A model generated the notes under the pieces. The model was not told the DNA's origin, ran no database searches, and saw only the letters and a program-made list of their open reading frames with translations. A stretch of 64,000 nt of DNA, from the NCBI GenBank assembly GCA_003243255.1, contig QFQM01000005.1:15076-79075 (forward strand). The letters run 5' to 3'. Source of the stretch: Flavobacterium psychrophilum (lineage in GTDB: Bacteria; Bacteroidota; Bacteroidia; Flavobacteriales; Flavobacteriaceae). The position numbers and the translations under genes are program-made. Position 1 is the first letter of the stretch. Every line of letters begins with the position of its first letter. Positions 51,936 through 62,630 of the stretch are shown in pieces.

Positions 51936-52781
51936 TCAATTTAATGATATATTGTCAATTAACCTAACATTGCTTAAAAAAACCGCAATAAAGCCCCTGT
52001 AAAGCTTATTTTCTTTAGTGTTTGCAGGGATCAGGTCGTCTTCGGCAGTAATCTCAAAATAGTCCATTTTAAACTCCGGATGGGCTGCAAAAGCATCGTA
52101 AACATGTTTTTTAACATCTGCAATATTTTCATTAGCAAATAATTGCCTTGCTTCCTGTAGTGTTTTGTATATAAATGCTGCTTTATCTTTTTCTGCTTCA
52201 GATAGTCGCTGATTCCTTGAACTCATAGCCAGGCCATTGGCCTCACGACTGATAGGGCATCCAATTACATTTATGGGCATACCTTCTTTTTCTACCATCT
52301 TCTTCACGATCTGCAGCTGCTGAAAATCTTTTTCGCCAAAATAGGCATTGTCAGGAGTCACGATTTCAAACAGTTTCTTTACAATAGTACCTACACCGTC
52401 AAAATGGCCGGGACGGTGTGCGCCCTCCATCTGGTGCTCCAGACCGTCGAACGAAAAATGTCCTGATACGGTATTGCCTTCATACATCTCATCTACCGAT
52501 GGTGCGAAAACAACAATAGTGTCACTTACCGTTTTTACCTTTTCGGCATCGGCTTCAAGTGTCCTTGGGTATTTGTCCAGGTCTTCGGGATTGTTGAACT
52601 GGGTTGGGTTTACAAAAATGCTGATTACGGTAATGTCGTTTTCGCGTACCGACTTCTCTAATAAAGAAAGGTGGCCTTTGTGCAAAGCACCCATAGTAGG
52701 TACAAAACCTATAGTCGATTTTTTGTTTTTGTAGTCTGATAAAAATGAAGTTAAATCAGCCTTTTTGTTGAAAATAAGCAT
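51936..52781 (-). CDS. panC: Pantothenate synthetase
   Basis: 281 residues. The [14 protein letters not shown] motif has the HIGH-type ATP site (His34, His37), and [18 protein letters not shown] and [10 protein letters not shown] (KMSKS-like) follow. It joins beta-alanine and pantoate with ATP. First gene of panC-panD-flippase, and divergent from the GT5 gene. Confidence 0.97.
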   Translation of the reverse strand: MLIFNKKADLTSFLSDYKNKKSTIGFVPTMGALHKGHLSLLEKSVRENDITVISIFVNPTQFNNPEDLDKYPRTLEADAEKVKTVSDTIVVFAPSVDEMYEGNTVSGHFSFDGLEHQMEGAHRPGHFDGVGTIVKKLFEIVTPDNAYFGEKDFQQLQIVKKMVEKEGMPINVIGCPISREANGLAMSSRNQRLSEAEKDKAAFIYKTLQEARQLFANENIADVKKHVYDAFAAHPEFKMDYFEITAEDDLIPANTKENKLYRGFIAVFLSNVRLIDNISLN

Positions 52782-52803
52782 TAGTAGTGTATTATATTCG
52801 AAG

Positions 52804-52850
52804 CAAAATTAATATAATAGTTATATAATGAGCAAAATTGTTTAATTTTG
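52804..52850. promoter_or_regulatory. Divergent promoters of panC and the GT5 gene
   Basis: TAATTTTG occurs on the minus strand (52804-52811, facing panC) and on the plus strand (52843-52850, facing the GT5 gene). Both are perfect -7 elements. Confidence 0.55.
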
Positions 52851-52888
52851 CATGTTTTAACACCTTTAAAAATTATATAAGTTTTAAC

Positions 52889-53695
52889 ATGGAGGATAAG
52901 AGGATATTGTATGTATCATCTGAAGTAGTGCCTTATTTGGCTGAGAATGAAGTTTCTTTAATGTCGTATGATGTGCCAAAAATGATTAATGACCAGGGAG
53001 GGCAGATAAGGATATTCATGCCAAGATACGGTAATATTAACGAGAGAAGGCATCAGCTGCATGAGGTAATCCGATTATCAGGGATGAATTTGGTGGTAAA
53101 CGATATGGATATGCCTCTTATTATAAAAGTGGCTTCTATACCTAAAGAGAGGATACAGGTTTATTTTATTGATAACGACGAGTACTTTAAAAGAAAAGCG
53201 ACCTTTAGTGATGAAGACGGGGTTTTATACCCGGATAACGACGAAAGGGCTATCTTTTTTGCCAAAGGCGTTGTTGAAACCGTAAAAAAACTGAACTGGG
53301 TACCGGATATCATCCACGTACACGGATGGCTGGCAGGTATGCTGCCGGTTTATATGAAACATTACTATAAGCACGAAGCTCTTTTTGCCGACACTAAAAT
53401 TGTAACATCTGTATACGGGCAGTCTTTTGACGGGACACTTGACAATGATATGCTGAAAAAGGTATTATTCGACAATGTGCCGGAAAGCGATGTTAAAATG
53501 CTGGAAGTGCCGGATTACAACAATGTAATGAAGGCTGCGATAGCTCATTCTGACGGAGTTATCATTGCATCTGAAAACCTTTCTGATGAATTAGTTAAGT
53601 TTGTTGAAGCCTCAGGAAAACCATTCCTTCCTTATGTGAGCAAAGATAAATTTGCAGAGGCGTATACTAATTTCTATAGAAATCAGGTTTTATAG
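52889..53695 (+). CDS. Glycogen/starch synthase-like protein, GT5 N-terminal domain only
   Basis: 268 residues from the ATG at 52889, chosen because MEDKRILYVSSEVVPYLAENE aligns with the start of GT5 glycogen synthases. The N-terminal Rossmann half is present (PDIIHVHGWLAGMLPVYMKHYY), but the C-terminal GT-B half with the ADP-glucose-binding residues is absent. Such half-length forms are common in Flavobacteriaceae between panC and glmS, so this is not a local truncation. Catalytic activity is doubtful. Confidence 0.85.
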   Translation: MEDKRILYVSSEVVPYLAENEVSLMSYDVPKMINDQGGQIRIFMPRYGNINERRHQLHEVIRLSGMNLVVNDMDMPLIIKVASIPKERIQVYFIDNDEYFKRKATFSDEDGVLYPDNDERAIFFAKGVVETVKKLNWVPDIIHVHGWLAGMLPVYMKHYYKHEALFADTKIVTSVYGQSFDGTLDNDMLKKVLFDNVPESDVKMLEVPDYNNVMKAAIAHSDGVIIASENLSDELVKFVEASGKPFLPYVSKDKFAEAYTNFYRNQVL

Positions 53696-53714
53696 TAAAT
53701 CTAAAAAAAATATA

Positions 53715-55367
53715 ATGACGAATAGTTCATTTCTGAAGAAACTCATATTTGCTTTAACGGCGTTTAGTGTTGTGCTTTTTGTAGCCTGTGATGATGATTT
53801 CAATTCATTGGGTTCTGATGTTATCGATGGTGATATTCATAGCGATATGATAAGGGAAGAAGTAAGTGTAGTAGCTTATGACAGGCCAACAGGTGCTGTT
53901 CAGGCTAATAATATGACACAAAACCAGCTTGGGGTTTACGATAATCCTGTTTTTGGAAAAACCGTTTCTAATTTTGTTACCCAGGTGGTAATGGCTTCTG
54001 AAAACCCTACGATTTATGAGCCGATAGTGGATTCTGTATATTTGTACATTCCGTATCGTGCCTCTGTAAAAGAAGCAGGAGAAGACGGGGAGACCATTTA
54101 TGAGTGGGGAAGCAATCTTAATAATTACATTTTTGGAGACCCTACAGCTAAGTTTAACCTGAAAATATATCAAAACGGCTATTACCTTAGGGATTCAGAT
54201 CCGGGAGCGACTGATAATTCGCAACGCTACTATTCGGATGACCGTTCAATGGTTGAGAACATGACGGTAGGTGAACCTTTTTTTGATGAGGATACTATCT
54301 TTAGTTTAAAAGAAGTACGAATTGATGCCAAAGTAACAGCGGAAGACGGGACAGTTACGGATAAAGTTGTAGAGCGAAAAGCACCGGGATTATTCATTCA
54401 GCTGGATCCGGCAAGAATAAATCAGTTGTTCTTTGTTGAGGCTAACAGAGGTAACCTTATAAATAATACTATTTTTAAAAATTACTTCAGAGGGCTTTAT
54501 TTTAAGGTTCAGCAATTAGGTAATAACGCGGTTATGAACATGCCTGATTTTGCTTCGGGAACCATAACGGTTAAGATGCGTGATTATGAATCGCTTACAT
54601 CAGGAACTACTCCGGGTCCGGATATTAATAAAGGGCGTACCAGAAAAACAGTTACCTTTAATCTTAAAGGAAACACGATAAACTTTTTTGAGAACACTTA
54701 CAACAGTGCATTTAACGACGCGGTTGCAACTACTGATGTTACTAACGGTGATGAAACCTTGTTTGTAAAAGGAGGAGCGGGTTCAATGGCTGTTATCAAT
54801 TTAAATGATGCTAAACTTAATGAACTTATCCAGACTGTAGGTAAAGGTGCGGGTAATAATGTTCTTATAAACGAAGCAAATCTTGTTTTTTATGTTGATC
54901 AGGCTACTGATAAAGGAATGGGAGGATCAGCCGACAGGAAGGTTGTTGCACCTTACCGCATGTATCTGTACGATCTTAAAAACAGAAAACCGGTTATTGA
55001 TTATTCGATGGATGCCACGACTTATGTAAGCAACTCCAAATTCGATAAATATATTTACGGAGGTATCATTGATACGCTTTCTGATGGCAGGATTGCTTAC
55101 AAACTTAAGCTTACCAACCATATTAAGAATATCATCAAAGGCGATTCGACCAATGTGAAGTTGGGGCTTATCGTAACTGATAACATAAATATTACAACCA
55201 ATTATAAGCTAAAGACACCTTTTACAGAGGGAGATATTCAGGTTAAAGATGTTCCATATTCGTCAGTACAGAGTCTTTTAGGTACTGTGCTGCATGGATC
55301 TCATCCAAATGTACCTGCTGCAAATCGTGTTAAGCTTGAAATTTATTATAGCAAACCTAAAGAATAA
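53715..55367 (+). CDS. DUF4270 domain lipoprotein
   Basis: 550 residues from the ATG at 53715; the lipoprotein signal ALTAFSVVLFVACDDDF puts the lipidated Cys at about 25. The mature protein begins FNSLGSDVIDGD and shows the DUF4270 pattern (VYDNPVFGKT, many short strands). Expected on the outer membrane surface. The usual neighbours, the GT5 gene before and glmS 5 bp after, are conserved in this family. Role unknown; a link to amino-sugar or polysaccharide supply is inference. Confidence 0.9.
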   Translation: MTNSSFLKKLIFALTAFSVVLFVACDDDFNSLGSDVIDGDIHSDMIREEVSVVAYDRPTGAVQANNMTQNQLGVYDNPVFGKTVSNFVTQVVMASENPTIYEPIVDSVYLYIPYRASVKEAGEDGETIYEWGSNLNNYIFGDPTAKFNLKIYQNGYYLRDSDPGATDNSQRYYSDDRSMVENMTVGEPFFDEDTIFSLKEVRIDAKVTAEDGTVTDKVVERKAPGLFIQLDPARINQLFFVEANRGNLINNTIFKNYFRGLYFKVQQLGNNAVMNMPDFASGTITVKMRDYESLTSGTTPGPDINKGRTRKTVTFNLKGNTINFFENTYNSAFNDAVATTDVTNGDETLFVKGGAGSMAVINLNDAKLNELIQTVGKGAGNNVLINEANLVFYVDQATDKGMGGSADRKVVAPYRMYLYDLKNRKPVIDYSMDATTYVSNSKFDKYIYGGIIDTLSDGRIAYKLKLTNHIKNIIKGDSTNVKLGLIVTDNINITTNYKLKTPFTEGDIQVKDVPYSSVQSLLGTVLHGSHPNVPAANRVKLEIYYSKPKE

Positions 55368-55372
55368 TTATT

Positions 55373-57220
55373 ATGTGTGGAATTGTAGGTTATATTGGCC
55401 ACAGGGAAGCCTATCCTGTAATCATCAAGGGTCTTAAAAGACTTGAATACAGAGGTTATGACAGTGCCGGTGTTGTTCTTTATGACGGTGCCGACCTTAA
55501 ATTATCAAAAACAAAAGGAAAAGTTTCTGACCTTGAAGCAAGGGCAGAGAAAGAGATAACCTTAAACGGTTCTATAGGTATTGGGCATACACGCTGGGCT
55601 ACCCATGGTGTGCCTAATGATGTGAACTCACATCCTCATGTGTCTAACTCGGGTAACCTTGTTATAGTGCATAACGGTATCATTGAGAACTATGAGCCGC
55701 TTAAAAAAGAGCTTATCAACAGAGGGTATGTATTCCATTCGGATACAGATACCGAAGTACTGGTAAACCTTATTGAAGAAGTTAAAAAACAGGATAACCT
55801 TAAGTTAGGTAAAGCTGTTCAGGTAGCGCTAAACCAGGTGGTAGGTGCTTACGCAATTGCTGTATTCGATAAAGAAAGGCCAAACGAAATTATAGCTGCA
55901 CGTTTAGGTAGCCCATTGGCTATAGGTGTTGGTAAAGATGAGTTTTTTGTAGCTTCTGATGCGTCACCTTTTATTGAGTATACGTCAAATGCTATTTACC
56001 TTGAAGACGAGGAAATGGCTATCATAAGACTGCACAAGCCGTTAAAAATCAGGAAAATTAAGGATGACTCATTGGTAGATCCATATATCCAGGAGCTTCA
56101 GATGAACCTGGAGCAGATTGAAAAAGGTGGTTACGACCATTTTATGCTTAAAGAGATCTATGAGCAGCCGAGTGTGATTAAAGATACTTATCGCGGAAGG
56201 CTTCATGCTAATGAAGGCCTTATCAAGATGGCAGGTATTGAGGATAACCTTCAGAAGTTCCTTAATGCTGACAGAATCCTTATCATTGCATGTGGTACTT
56301 CATGGCACGCCGGTCTTGTGGCTGAGTATATATTTGAAGAATTTGCACGCATACCTGTAGAGGTGGAGTATGCATCGGAGTTCCGTTACAGAAACCCTAT
56401 CATCAAGCCTACAGATGTAGTTATTGCTATTTCTCAATCAGGTGAGACTGCCGATACGCTTGCGGCTATCAAGCTTGCAAAAGAGCACGGAGCATTTGTA
56501 TTTGGTGTGTGTAACGTAGTAGGTTCATCTATCTCTCGTGAAACGCATGCAGGTGCTTATACCCATGCCGGTCCGGAAATTGGGGTGGCTTCAACAAAAG
56601 CATTCACTACACAAATTACTGTTCTTACGCTTATAGCACTTCGTTTAGCTCAGGCTAAAGGAACTATGAATAATTCAGATTTCCACAGGTACCTTCAGGA
56701 ACTGGAACTGATCCCTGAAAAAGTGGCTGAGGCTTTAGAGACTAACCTTGTAGCGCAGACTATTGCTGCTGTTTATAAAGATGCACCGAATGCGCTTTAC
56801 TTAGGTAGGGGCTACAATTTCCCGGTAGCACTTGAAGGAGCGCTGAAACTAAAAGAAATATCATACATTCACGCGGAGGGTTACCCTGCGGCTGAGATGA
56901 AACACGGGCCTATCGCGCTTATCGATGAGTCGATGCCGGTATTTATCATCGCGCCACAACAGGAGCACTACGACAAGATTGTGAGTAACATACAGGAGAT
57001 AAAATCAAGAAGCGGAAAAATCATTGCTGTGGTAACACAGGGAGATACGCAGGTAAAAGCGCTGGCTGACCACGTAATTGAGATCCCGGCTACTTCTGAT
57101 GCTTTATCACCACTATTGACTACAATACCATTACAATTGCTTTCGTACCACATTGCGGTAATGAGGGAATGTAACGTAGACCAGCCAAGAAACCTGGCGA
57201 AGTCGGTTACGGTAGAGTAA
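55373..57220 (+). CDS. glmS: Glutamine-fructose-6-phosphate aminotransferase
   Basis: 615 residues. The nucleophile Cys2 in MCGIVGYIGHR starts the glutaminase domain (1-240). Two SIS domains follow (about 290-430 and 460-605, with SQSGETADT and the terminal PRNLAKSVTVE). It makes glucosamine-6-phosphate for peptidoglycan and lipid A. Probably cotranscribed with the DUF4270 gene; a terminator follows. Confidence 0.98.
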   Translation: MCGIVGYIGHREAYPVIIKGLKRLEYRGYDSAGVVLYDGADLKLSKTKGKVSDLEARAEKEITLNGSIGIGHTRWATHGVPNDVNSHPHVSNSGNLVIVHNGIIENYEPLKKELINRGYVFHSDTDTEVLVNLIEEVKKQDNLKLGKAVQVALNQVVGAYAIAVFDKERPNEIIAARLGSPLAIGVGKDEFFVASDASPFIEYTSNAIYLEDEEMAIIRLHKPLKIRKIKDDSLVDPYIQELQMNLEQIEKGGYDHFMLKEIYEQPSVIKDTYRGRLHANEGLIKMAGIEDNLQKFLNADRILIIACGTSWHAGLVAEYIFEEFARIPVEVEYASEFRYRNPIIKPTDVVIAISQSGETADTLAAIKLAKEHGAFVFGVCNVVGSSISRETHAGAYTHAGPEIGVASTKAFTTQITVLTLIALRLAQAKGTMNNSDFHRYLQELELIPEKVAEALETNLVAQTIAAVYKDAPNALYLGRGYNFPVALEGALKLKEISYIHAEGYPAAEMKHGPIALIDESMPVFIIAPQQEHYDKIVSNIQEIKSRSGKIIAVVTQGDTQVKALADHVIEIPATSDALSPLLTTIPLQLLSYHIAVMRECNVDQPRNLAKSVTVE

Positions 57221-57239
57221 TCTTTATAATATGAAATTT

Positions 57240-57272
57240 AAAAAGCGGTTAAGGAAACTTAGTCGCTTTTTT
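57240..57272 (+). terminator. Terminator after glmS
   Basis: AAGCG/CGCTT stem with a weak extended loop, then TTTTTTATT. Confidence 0.6.
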
Positions 57273-57316
57273 ATTAATTCAAATTCCTTCTTATCTTTAG
57301 CTGTAAATCAAAGCTT

Positions 57317-58084
57317 ATGTTTTTTGCCATTTTTCTTGTCGTAGCTGTAATCGCCGGATTCTACTTTTATTATAAATCAAAGCCTAAAACCGTAAAAACC
57401 TTTCCTGCGGAATGGGAAAACCTGCTGCAGGAGCATGTGCGTTTTTACCGTAATTTGTCTAAAGAAAAGCAACCGGAATTTCGTGAGCGAATCCTGCAAT
57501 TTTTGAGTGAGACCTATATTGATGGAGTTGGCCTTGAGATTACCGATTTGGATAAACTCCTGATTGGAAGCAGTGCGGTAATACCTGTGTTTGGATTTAA
57601 GGAGTGGCATTATTATAACCTCACGGGTGTTTTGCTGTATCCCGATTATTTTAACGAAGATATGCAGTTTACCAACACAGAAAAGGATCGCAATATTGGT
57701 GGATTGGTGGGCAGCGGCAGGTTCGAAAGAAAAATGATACTGAGCAGAAGGGCGCTCTATGCCGGTTTTGACAATACAACCGATAAGAATAACACGGGTA
57801 TTCATGAGTTTGCGCACCTGATTGATAAGATGGATGGTGCTACTGATGGTATTCCGGAGCATTTGCTGGGGCATCAGTACGTTATTCCGTGGGTAGACCT
57901 GATGCATAAGACTATGGAGGAAATCAATGACGATGAGTCGGATATACGAAAATATGGCGGTACTAATCAGGCGGAATTTTTTGCAGTGGTGTCGGAGTAT
58001 TTTTTTGAGCGTCCCGACTTATTGGAGGCCAAACACCCTGAACTTTACAAAATGCTGGAGGCTTGTTTTTATCCTAAAGCATAA
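57317..58084 (+). CDS. MtfA-like (M90) zinc peptidase
   Basis: 255 residues with an N-terminal membrane anchor (about 1-18). The zinc motif is HEFAHLIDKMDG (about 156-167), with downstream NQAEFFAVVSEYFFERP carrying the third ligand Glu. The family includes MtfA, which binds the glucose regulator Mlc in E. coli; no Mlc is implied here. Anchoring in the membrane is typical of Bacteroidota members. Confidence 0.9.
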   Translation: MFFAIFLVVAVIAGFYFYYKSKPKTVKTFPAEWENLLQEHVRFYRNLSKEKQPEFRERILQFLSETYIDGVGLEITDLDKLLIGSSAVIPVFGFKEWHYYNLTGVLLYPDYFNEDMQFTNTEKDRNIGGLVGSGRFERKMILSRRALYAGFDNTTDKNNTGIHEFAHLIDKMDGATDGIPEHLLGHQYVIPWVDLMHKTMEEINDDESDIRKYGGTNQAEFFAVVSEYFFERPDLLEAKHPELYKMLEACFYPKA

Positions 58085-58113
58085 ATCATTCTCATAATTT
58101 AAAATACTTCATT

Positions 58114-58482
58114 ATGAATTTCACCAAACTTGTTCCGAGCATTTTTTACGAAGATATAAATGTAGGTATTGGTCTGTTTATGGACTGTCTTGGATTTACA
58201 ATGGGCTATAATGGACTTGCTGAGCGTGAACCCTGCTGTGTGCTGGATAAAGATAATCTTTCGGTATTCCTGTTTCAGAACAAAGAGTTTGCGGATAAGG
58301 ACAGGCCGGAAATACGCCTTCATACCGATGATATCAAAGAGGTATATGCTAAAATAGCAGCTACCCATCCGCACTTGTTGCATCCAAACCTCGATAAGGT
58401 GACATTGAGGCCGTGGGGAGCACTCGAATTCGCACTTGCGGATTCTTCGGGGGTTGGCGTACGAATTCAGCAATGGAGCTAA
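58114..58482 (+). CDS. VOC family protein
   Basis: 122 residues with the beta-alpha-beta-beta-beta pattern of VOC proteins: KLVPSIFYEDINVGIGLFMDCLGFT at the start and VTLRPWGALEFALADSSGVGVRIQQW at the end. The metal-ligand residues of glyoxalase I are not all present, so it may act as a binding (bleomycin-resistance-like) protein. It starts 29 bp after the MtfA-like gene. Confidence 0.82.
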   Translation: MNFTKLVPSIFYEDINVGIGLFMDCLGFTMGYNGLAEREPCCVLDKDNLSVFLFQNKEFADKDRPEIRLHTDDIKEVYAKIAATHPHLLHPNLDKVTLRPWGALEFALADSSGVGVRIQQWS

Positions 58483-58502
58483 CTGCTTAACGTACATTTA
58501 GA

Positions 58503-58524
58503 AGCGGATTTTTAAAAATCCGCT
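58503..58524. terminator. Perfect 22-bp palindrome, likely terminator
   Basis: AGCGGATTTT followed by its complement AAAATCCGCT around TA; it is 19 bp after the VOC stop codon and before the atpD promoter. The T-run is weak. Confidence 0.5.
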
Positions 58525-58553
58525 CATTTATTGAAAAAAATGCATTTTTGGTG

Positions 58554-58585
58554 TTGCATAATTCAAGGATAAAAAACTATCTTTG
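58554..58585 (+). promoter_or_regulatory. Promoter of atpD-atpC
   Basis: TTG (58554-58556), 21 bp, TATCTTTG (58578-58585). The leader to atpD is about 60 nt. Confidence 0.7.
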
Positions 58586-58643
58586 CACTCGAAAAAATTA
58601 GGTTTTTTCGTAAAACGTAAATAGCTGTTTAATAAATACATAA

Positions 58644-60158
<1,515 letters not shown>

Positions 60159-60242
60159 AACTGTTTGTAGTTAATAGTTTGTAGTTTGTGGAGGTTTCCA
60201 AAGAACTATAAACAATAAACAACAAACCATAAACATACAAAT

Positions 60243-60530
60243 ATGTTATCATTAGAAATAGTATCGCCGGAAGGCCACTTATTTAAAGGAAATGTTACTT
60301 CGGTAACGGTTCCGGGAGTAGATGGCGAATTCCAGATGTTAAACCACCACGCTAATATCGTTTCGATATTGACCGAAGGTAACATCAAGATCGCAGTTGC
60401 TGATTTTAAAACGACTACTGATTTTTCAGAGAAGTTCATAAAGTCAGATAAAGACCAGAAATTCCTTTTGCCTATAACGTCAGGAACACTGGAACTTAAA
60501 GACAACAGAATTATTATCCTGGTAGGTTAA
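60243..60530 (+). CDS. atpC: ATP synthase F1 subunit epsilon, short form
   Basis: 95 residues: MLSLEIVSPEGHLFKGNVTS and the following strands form the N-terminal beta-sandwich that contacts gamma and the c-ring. The C-terminal helical hairpin that inhibits ATP hydrolysis in the roughly 135-residue forms is missing. A terminator follows, so the short length is not an interrupted reading frame. Confidence 0.94.
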   Translation: MLSLEIVSPEGHLFKGNVTSVTVPGVDGEFQMLNHHANIVSILTEGNIKIAVADFKTTTDFSEKFIKSDKDQKFLLPITSGTLELKDNRIIILVG

Positions 60531-60551
60531 TCCCACCACGAAATATAAATT

Positions 60552-60584
60552 AGAAGCCCTATACTTTGTGTAGGGCTTTTTTTA
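60552..60584 (+). terminator. Terminator after atpC
   Basis: AAGCCCTA/TAGGGCTT stem followed by TTTTTTATT. Confidence 0.8.
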
Positions 60585-60597
60585 TTATAATTGTGGT

Positions 60598-61161
60598 ATG
60601 AAAACTACGAATATTATTTGTGTTCATGAGGTAAAAGCTAATAAGGCATCTACGGCTTATGCTATATTATTTTTGTTTTTGACACTACTGGGTATTTTTA
60701 TGGTAGCTTATCCTATATATACAGGCGAAGGCTATGGAAAAGTAAATTATATGATGATTACCGGTGTTGTCTTTTCATCTATTGGCTTAGTATCCGGGTT
60801 GCCGTACCTTTATGCCAGCAGGTTCTATTTTGATCTGGAAAAGGGCAGATATAAGCATGCTGAAGTCTTTGGCCCTTTTGTTTCCGGAGATTGGAAAAAT
60901 ATAACCGGTATTGAATATGTTTCGGTCTTTGGGCAATTTTATACTGATCAGGAAGACTATGATGAAGAAAAAAACAGACGCTTTGTTTATGATATAAACC
61001 TGTGGTATGATGGGGACAGATATATAACCCTGACTACTTATTACAGCAAACTACCGGCCTTTAATTTTGCCAAACGCCTGGCAACACAGTTGAACATAAA
61101 AATGCTTGATAGCACTGTACCGAATAATTCTGTTTGGGTGGAGTTAAATAATGGTAACTAA
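60598..61161 (+). CDS. Small membrane protein of unknown function
   Basis: 187 residues. Two adjacent membrane segments lie at about 20-40 and 53-73; a soluble C-terminal domain rich in Tyr and charged residues follows (YDEEKNRRFVYDINLWYDGDRYITLTTYYS). No family recognised. Convergent with the next gene, sharing a two-way terminator. Confidence 0.65.
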   Translation: MKTTNIICVHEVKANKASTAYAILFLFLTLLGIFMVAYPIYTGEGYGKVNYMMITGVVFSSIGLVSGLPYLYASRFYFDLEKGRYKHAEVFGPFVSGDWKNITGIEYVSVFGQFYTDQEDYDEEKNRRFVYDINLWYDGDRYITLTTYYSKLPAFNFAKRLATQLNIKMLDSTVPNNSVWVELNNGN

Positions 61162-61172
61162 GTATGTTTTAT

Positions 61173-61208
61173 AAAAAGCCCTGACTGCTACAGCAGTCAG
61201 GGCTTTTT
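61173..61208. terminator. Two-way terminator
   Basis: Near-perfect hairpin AAAAAGCCCTGACTGCT with its complement, flanked by an A-run and a T-run, between convergent genes. Confidence 0.85.
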
Positions 61209-61214
61209 TGTTGG

Positions 61215-61682
61215 TTAAGTTATTTTGGAGTTAGGTTTTATTTCAAAATTGCTATTTAAATGATGTTTGTAGTCATCAGTAAATTCTAAAAATTTTGAGC
61301 CATCTTCTGTAATGAGTACCATTCCTTCAACGCTTGCAATATAAAACCATTTCCAGTTCTGTATGAATTCCGCGGTTTTGATTATAATGATAGGGTCATC
61401 CCAATTTAACCATGTATATAAATATTCATGCTGCTTAAGGTCACTTTCTCTCAACCAATTTTCAATTTCTTCATTTCCTGTATAGTCGAAGAAAAACTGA
61501 TGGCTATTTTGGGTCTTATCCCAGTCAATTGATGAATGGTCTACATTGTAGTACGATTCTAAATTGCTTATATTGAAGTTACTTATAAATTGTGTGAAAT
61601 GTTCACTACCCTTAATTTCAGTTGATTCCAAATAAGTAACATATTTATGCAGAAAGTGTTGTTTGTTGTAGAATATGCTCAT
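61215..61682 (-). CDS. Small soluble protein of unknown function
   Basis: 155 residues, no signal peptide, rich in Trp, Tyr and Asn (QNWKWFYIASVEGMVLITEDGSKFLEFT). The C-terminal half recalls SMI1/KNR4-like or immunity-type folds but no motif is decisive. Confidence 0.55.
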   Translation of the reverse strand: MSIFYNKQHFLHKYVTYLESTEIKGSEHFTQFISNFNISNLESYYNVDHSSIDWDKTQNSHQFFFDYTGNEEIENWLRESDLKQHEYLYTWLNWDDPIIIIKTAEFIQNWKWFYIASVEGMVLITEDGSKFLEFTDDYKHHLNSNFEIKPNSKIT

Positions 61683-61724
61683 AATTTATTTGATTCTTCT
61701 TTAATACACTCATAATATCGCTAG

Positions 61725-62384
61725 TCAATATTCGGGAGTAGTGTTTTTATCGTAATCCCATCCTTCCATCCAGGCTATTTTCCATTTATTATTTTCTTTA
61801 ATCATCCTCATCGGATATATAAATTCTCCCCACGACGGATGTGTATTGTTAGTGACATTCCATTTCCAGAATATATCGGCCTTATTTTTGTCAAGCTTAG
61901 TAAAGGTAATCTTTATCTGCCCGAATGGGTCATCATCGGTAGGCACATCCTGGCAGTTGCACCATTTATCAGCATCTGCGTTAAAAGGAGCCATGTCGTT
62001 AACATGCCACTCAACTTTACCGGTTCGTAATAGTTCATCCTGCTTTTTTATGATCCTGTCCATGTTGGTAATGAACTCCTCCGCAAAGAAACCGCTTTCC
62101 TGCAGTTGCTTAAGATAAAGTTCCTGATCGGCCATATCATAGCCAACAATAAGACTGTCTTTAATGATCTCTTTACTCCCTTTCCAGTCTTGTTTGTTCT
62201 CCTGGAAGTGGTACAAGCCCTTCACCACGTTTTCTATTGCTTTTTTGTCCTCTTCTTCTGAACTGTCTGATAGGGTCATTTCAGGAGTTTGTTCAGTTAT
62301 TGTAGTTTCTGTTGTGTTTTCGGTTTTATTGCATGCCATAAAGGCTAGCGGGAGTGATAATAAAATACTTTTGAAGATCTTCAT
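61725..62384 (-). CDS. Lipoprotein of unknown function
   Basis: 219 residues from the ATG at 62384, chosen because it starts a lipoprotein signal (MKIFKSILLSLPLAFMACNK, Cys18). A Thr/Glu-rich stretch (ENTTETTITEQT) precedes a soluble domain with WKGSKEIIKDSLIVGYDMADQEL and the final YPMRMIKENNKWKIAWMEGWD, an NTF2-like or DUF4440-like ending. Role unknown. Confidence 0.7.
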   Translation of the reverse strand: MKIFKSILLSLPLAFMACNKTENTTETTITEQTPEMTLSDSSEEEDKKAIENVVKGLYHFQENKQDWKGSKEIIKDSLIVGYDMADQELYLKQLQESGFFAEEFITNMDRIIKKQDELLRTGKVEWHVNDMAPFNADADKWCNCQDVPTDDDPFGQIKITFTKLDKNKADIFWKWNVTNNTHPSWGEFIYPMRMIKENNKWKIAWMEGWDYDKNTTPEY

Positions 62385-62403
62385 TGGTTTTATGATTGGT
62401 CGA

Positions 62404-62628
62404 TTATAATTTATTAGGTTCATTTTCCGCAATATACTCCATAATATCTGCGGGTTGGCATTGCAGCACTTCGCATATGGCTTCTAACGTCGAAAACCGG
62501 ATGGCTTTCGCCTTACCGGTTTTAAGGATGGAGAGGTTGGCTGTGGTAATGCCTACTTTATCGGCCAGCTCGTTAGAACGCATTTTCCGTTTGGCGAGCA
62601 TTACGTCAAGGTTGATGATGATAGGCAT
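62404..62628 (-). CDS. XRE family regulator, YozG-like
   Basis: 74 residues that are little more than a Cro/C1 HTH: NLDVMLAKRKMRSNELADKVGITTANLSILKTGKAKAIRFSTLEAICEVLQCQPADIMEY. YozG-type regulators are normally encoded next to DUF2975 membrane proteins, as here (2 bp after the 62631 gene). Target unknown; self-control of the cluster is likely. Confidence 0.9.
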   Translation of the reverse strand: MPIIINLDVMLAKRKMRSNELADKVGITTANLSILKTGKAKAIRFSTLEAICEVLQCQPADIMEYIAENEPNKL

Positions 62629-62630
62629 AT

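Noticed and set aside
51572..55367. Truncation of the glycogen synthase by a local mutation
   Set aside because: The sequence after the stop leads straight into the DUF4270 gene with no trace of the missing half in any frame.
57377..57907. 176-residue minus-strand reading frame
   Set aside because: Antisense to the MtfA-like gene, whose zinc motif and family match are clear.
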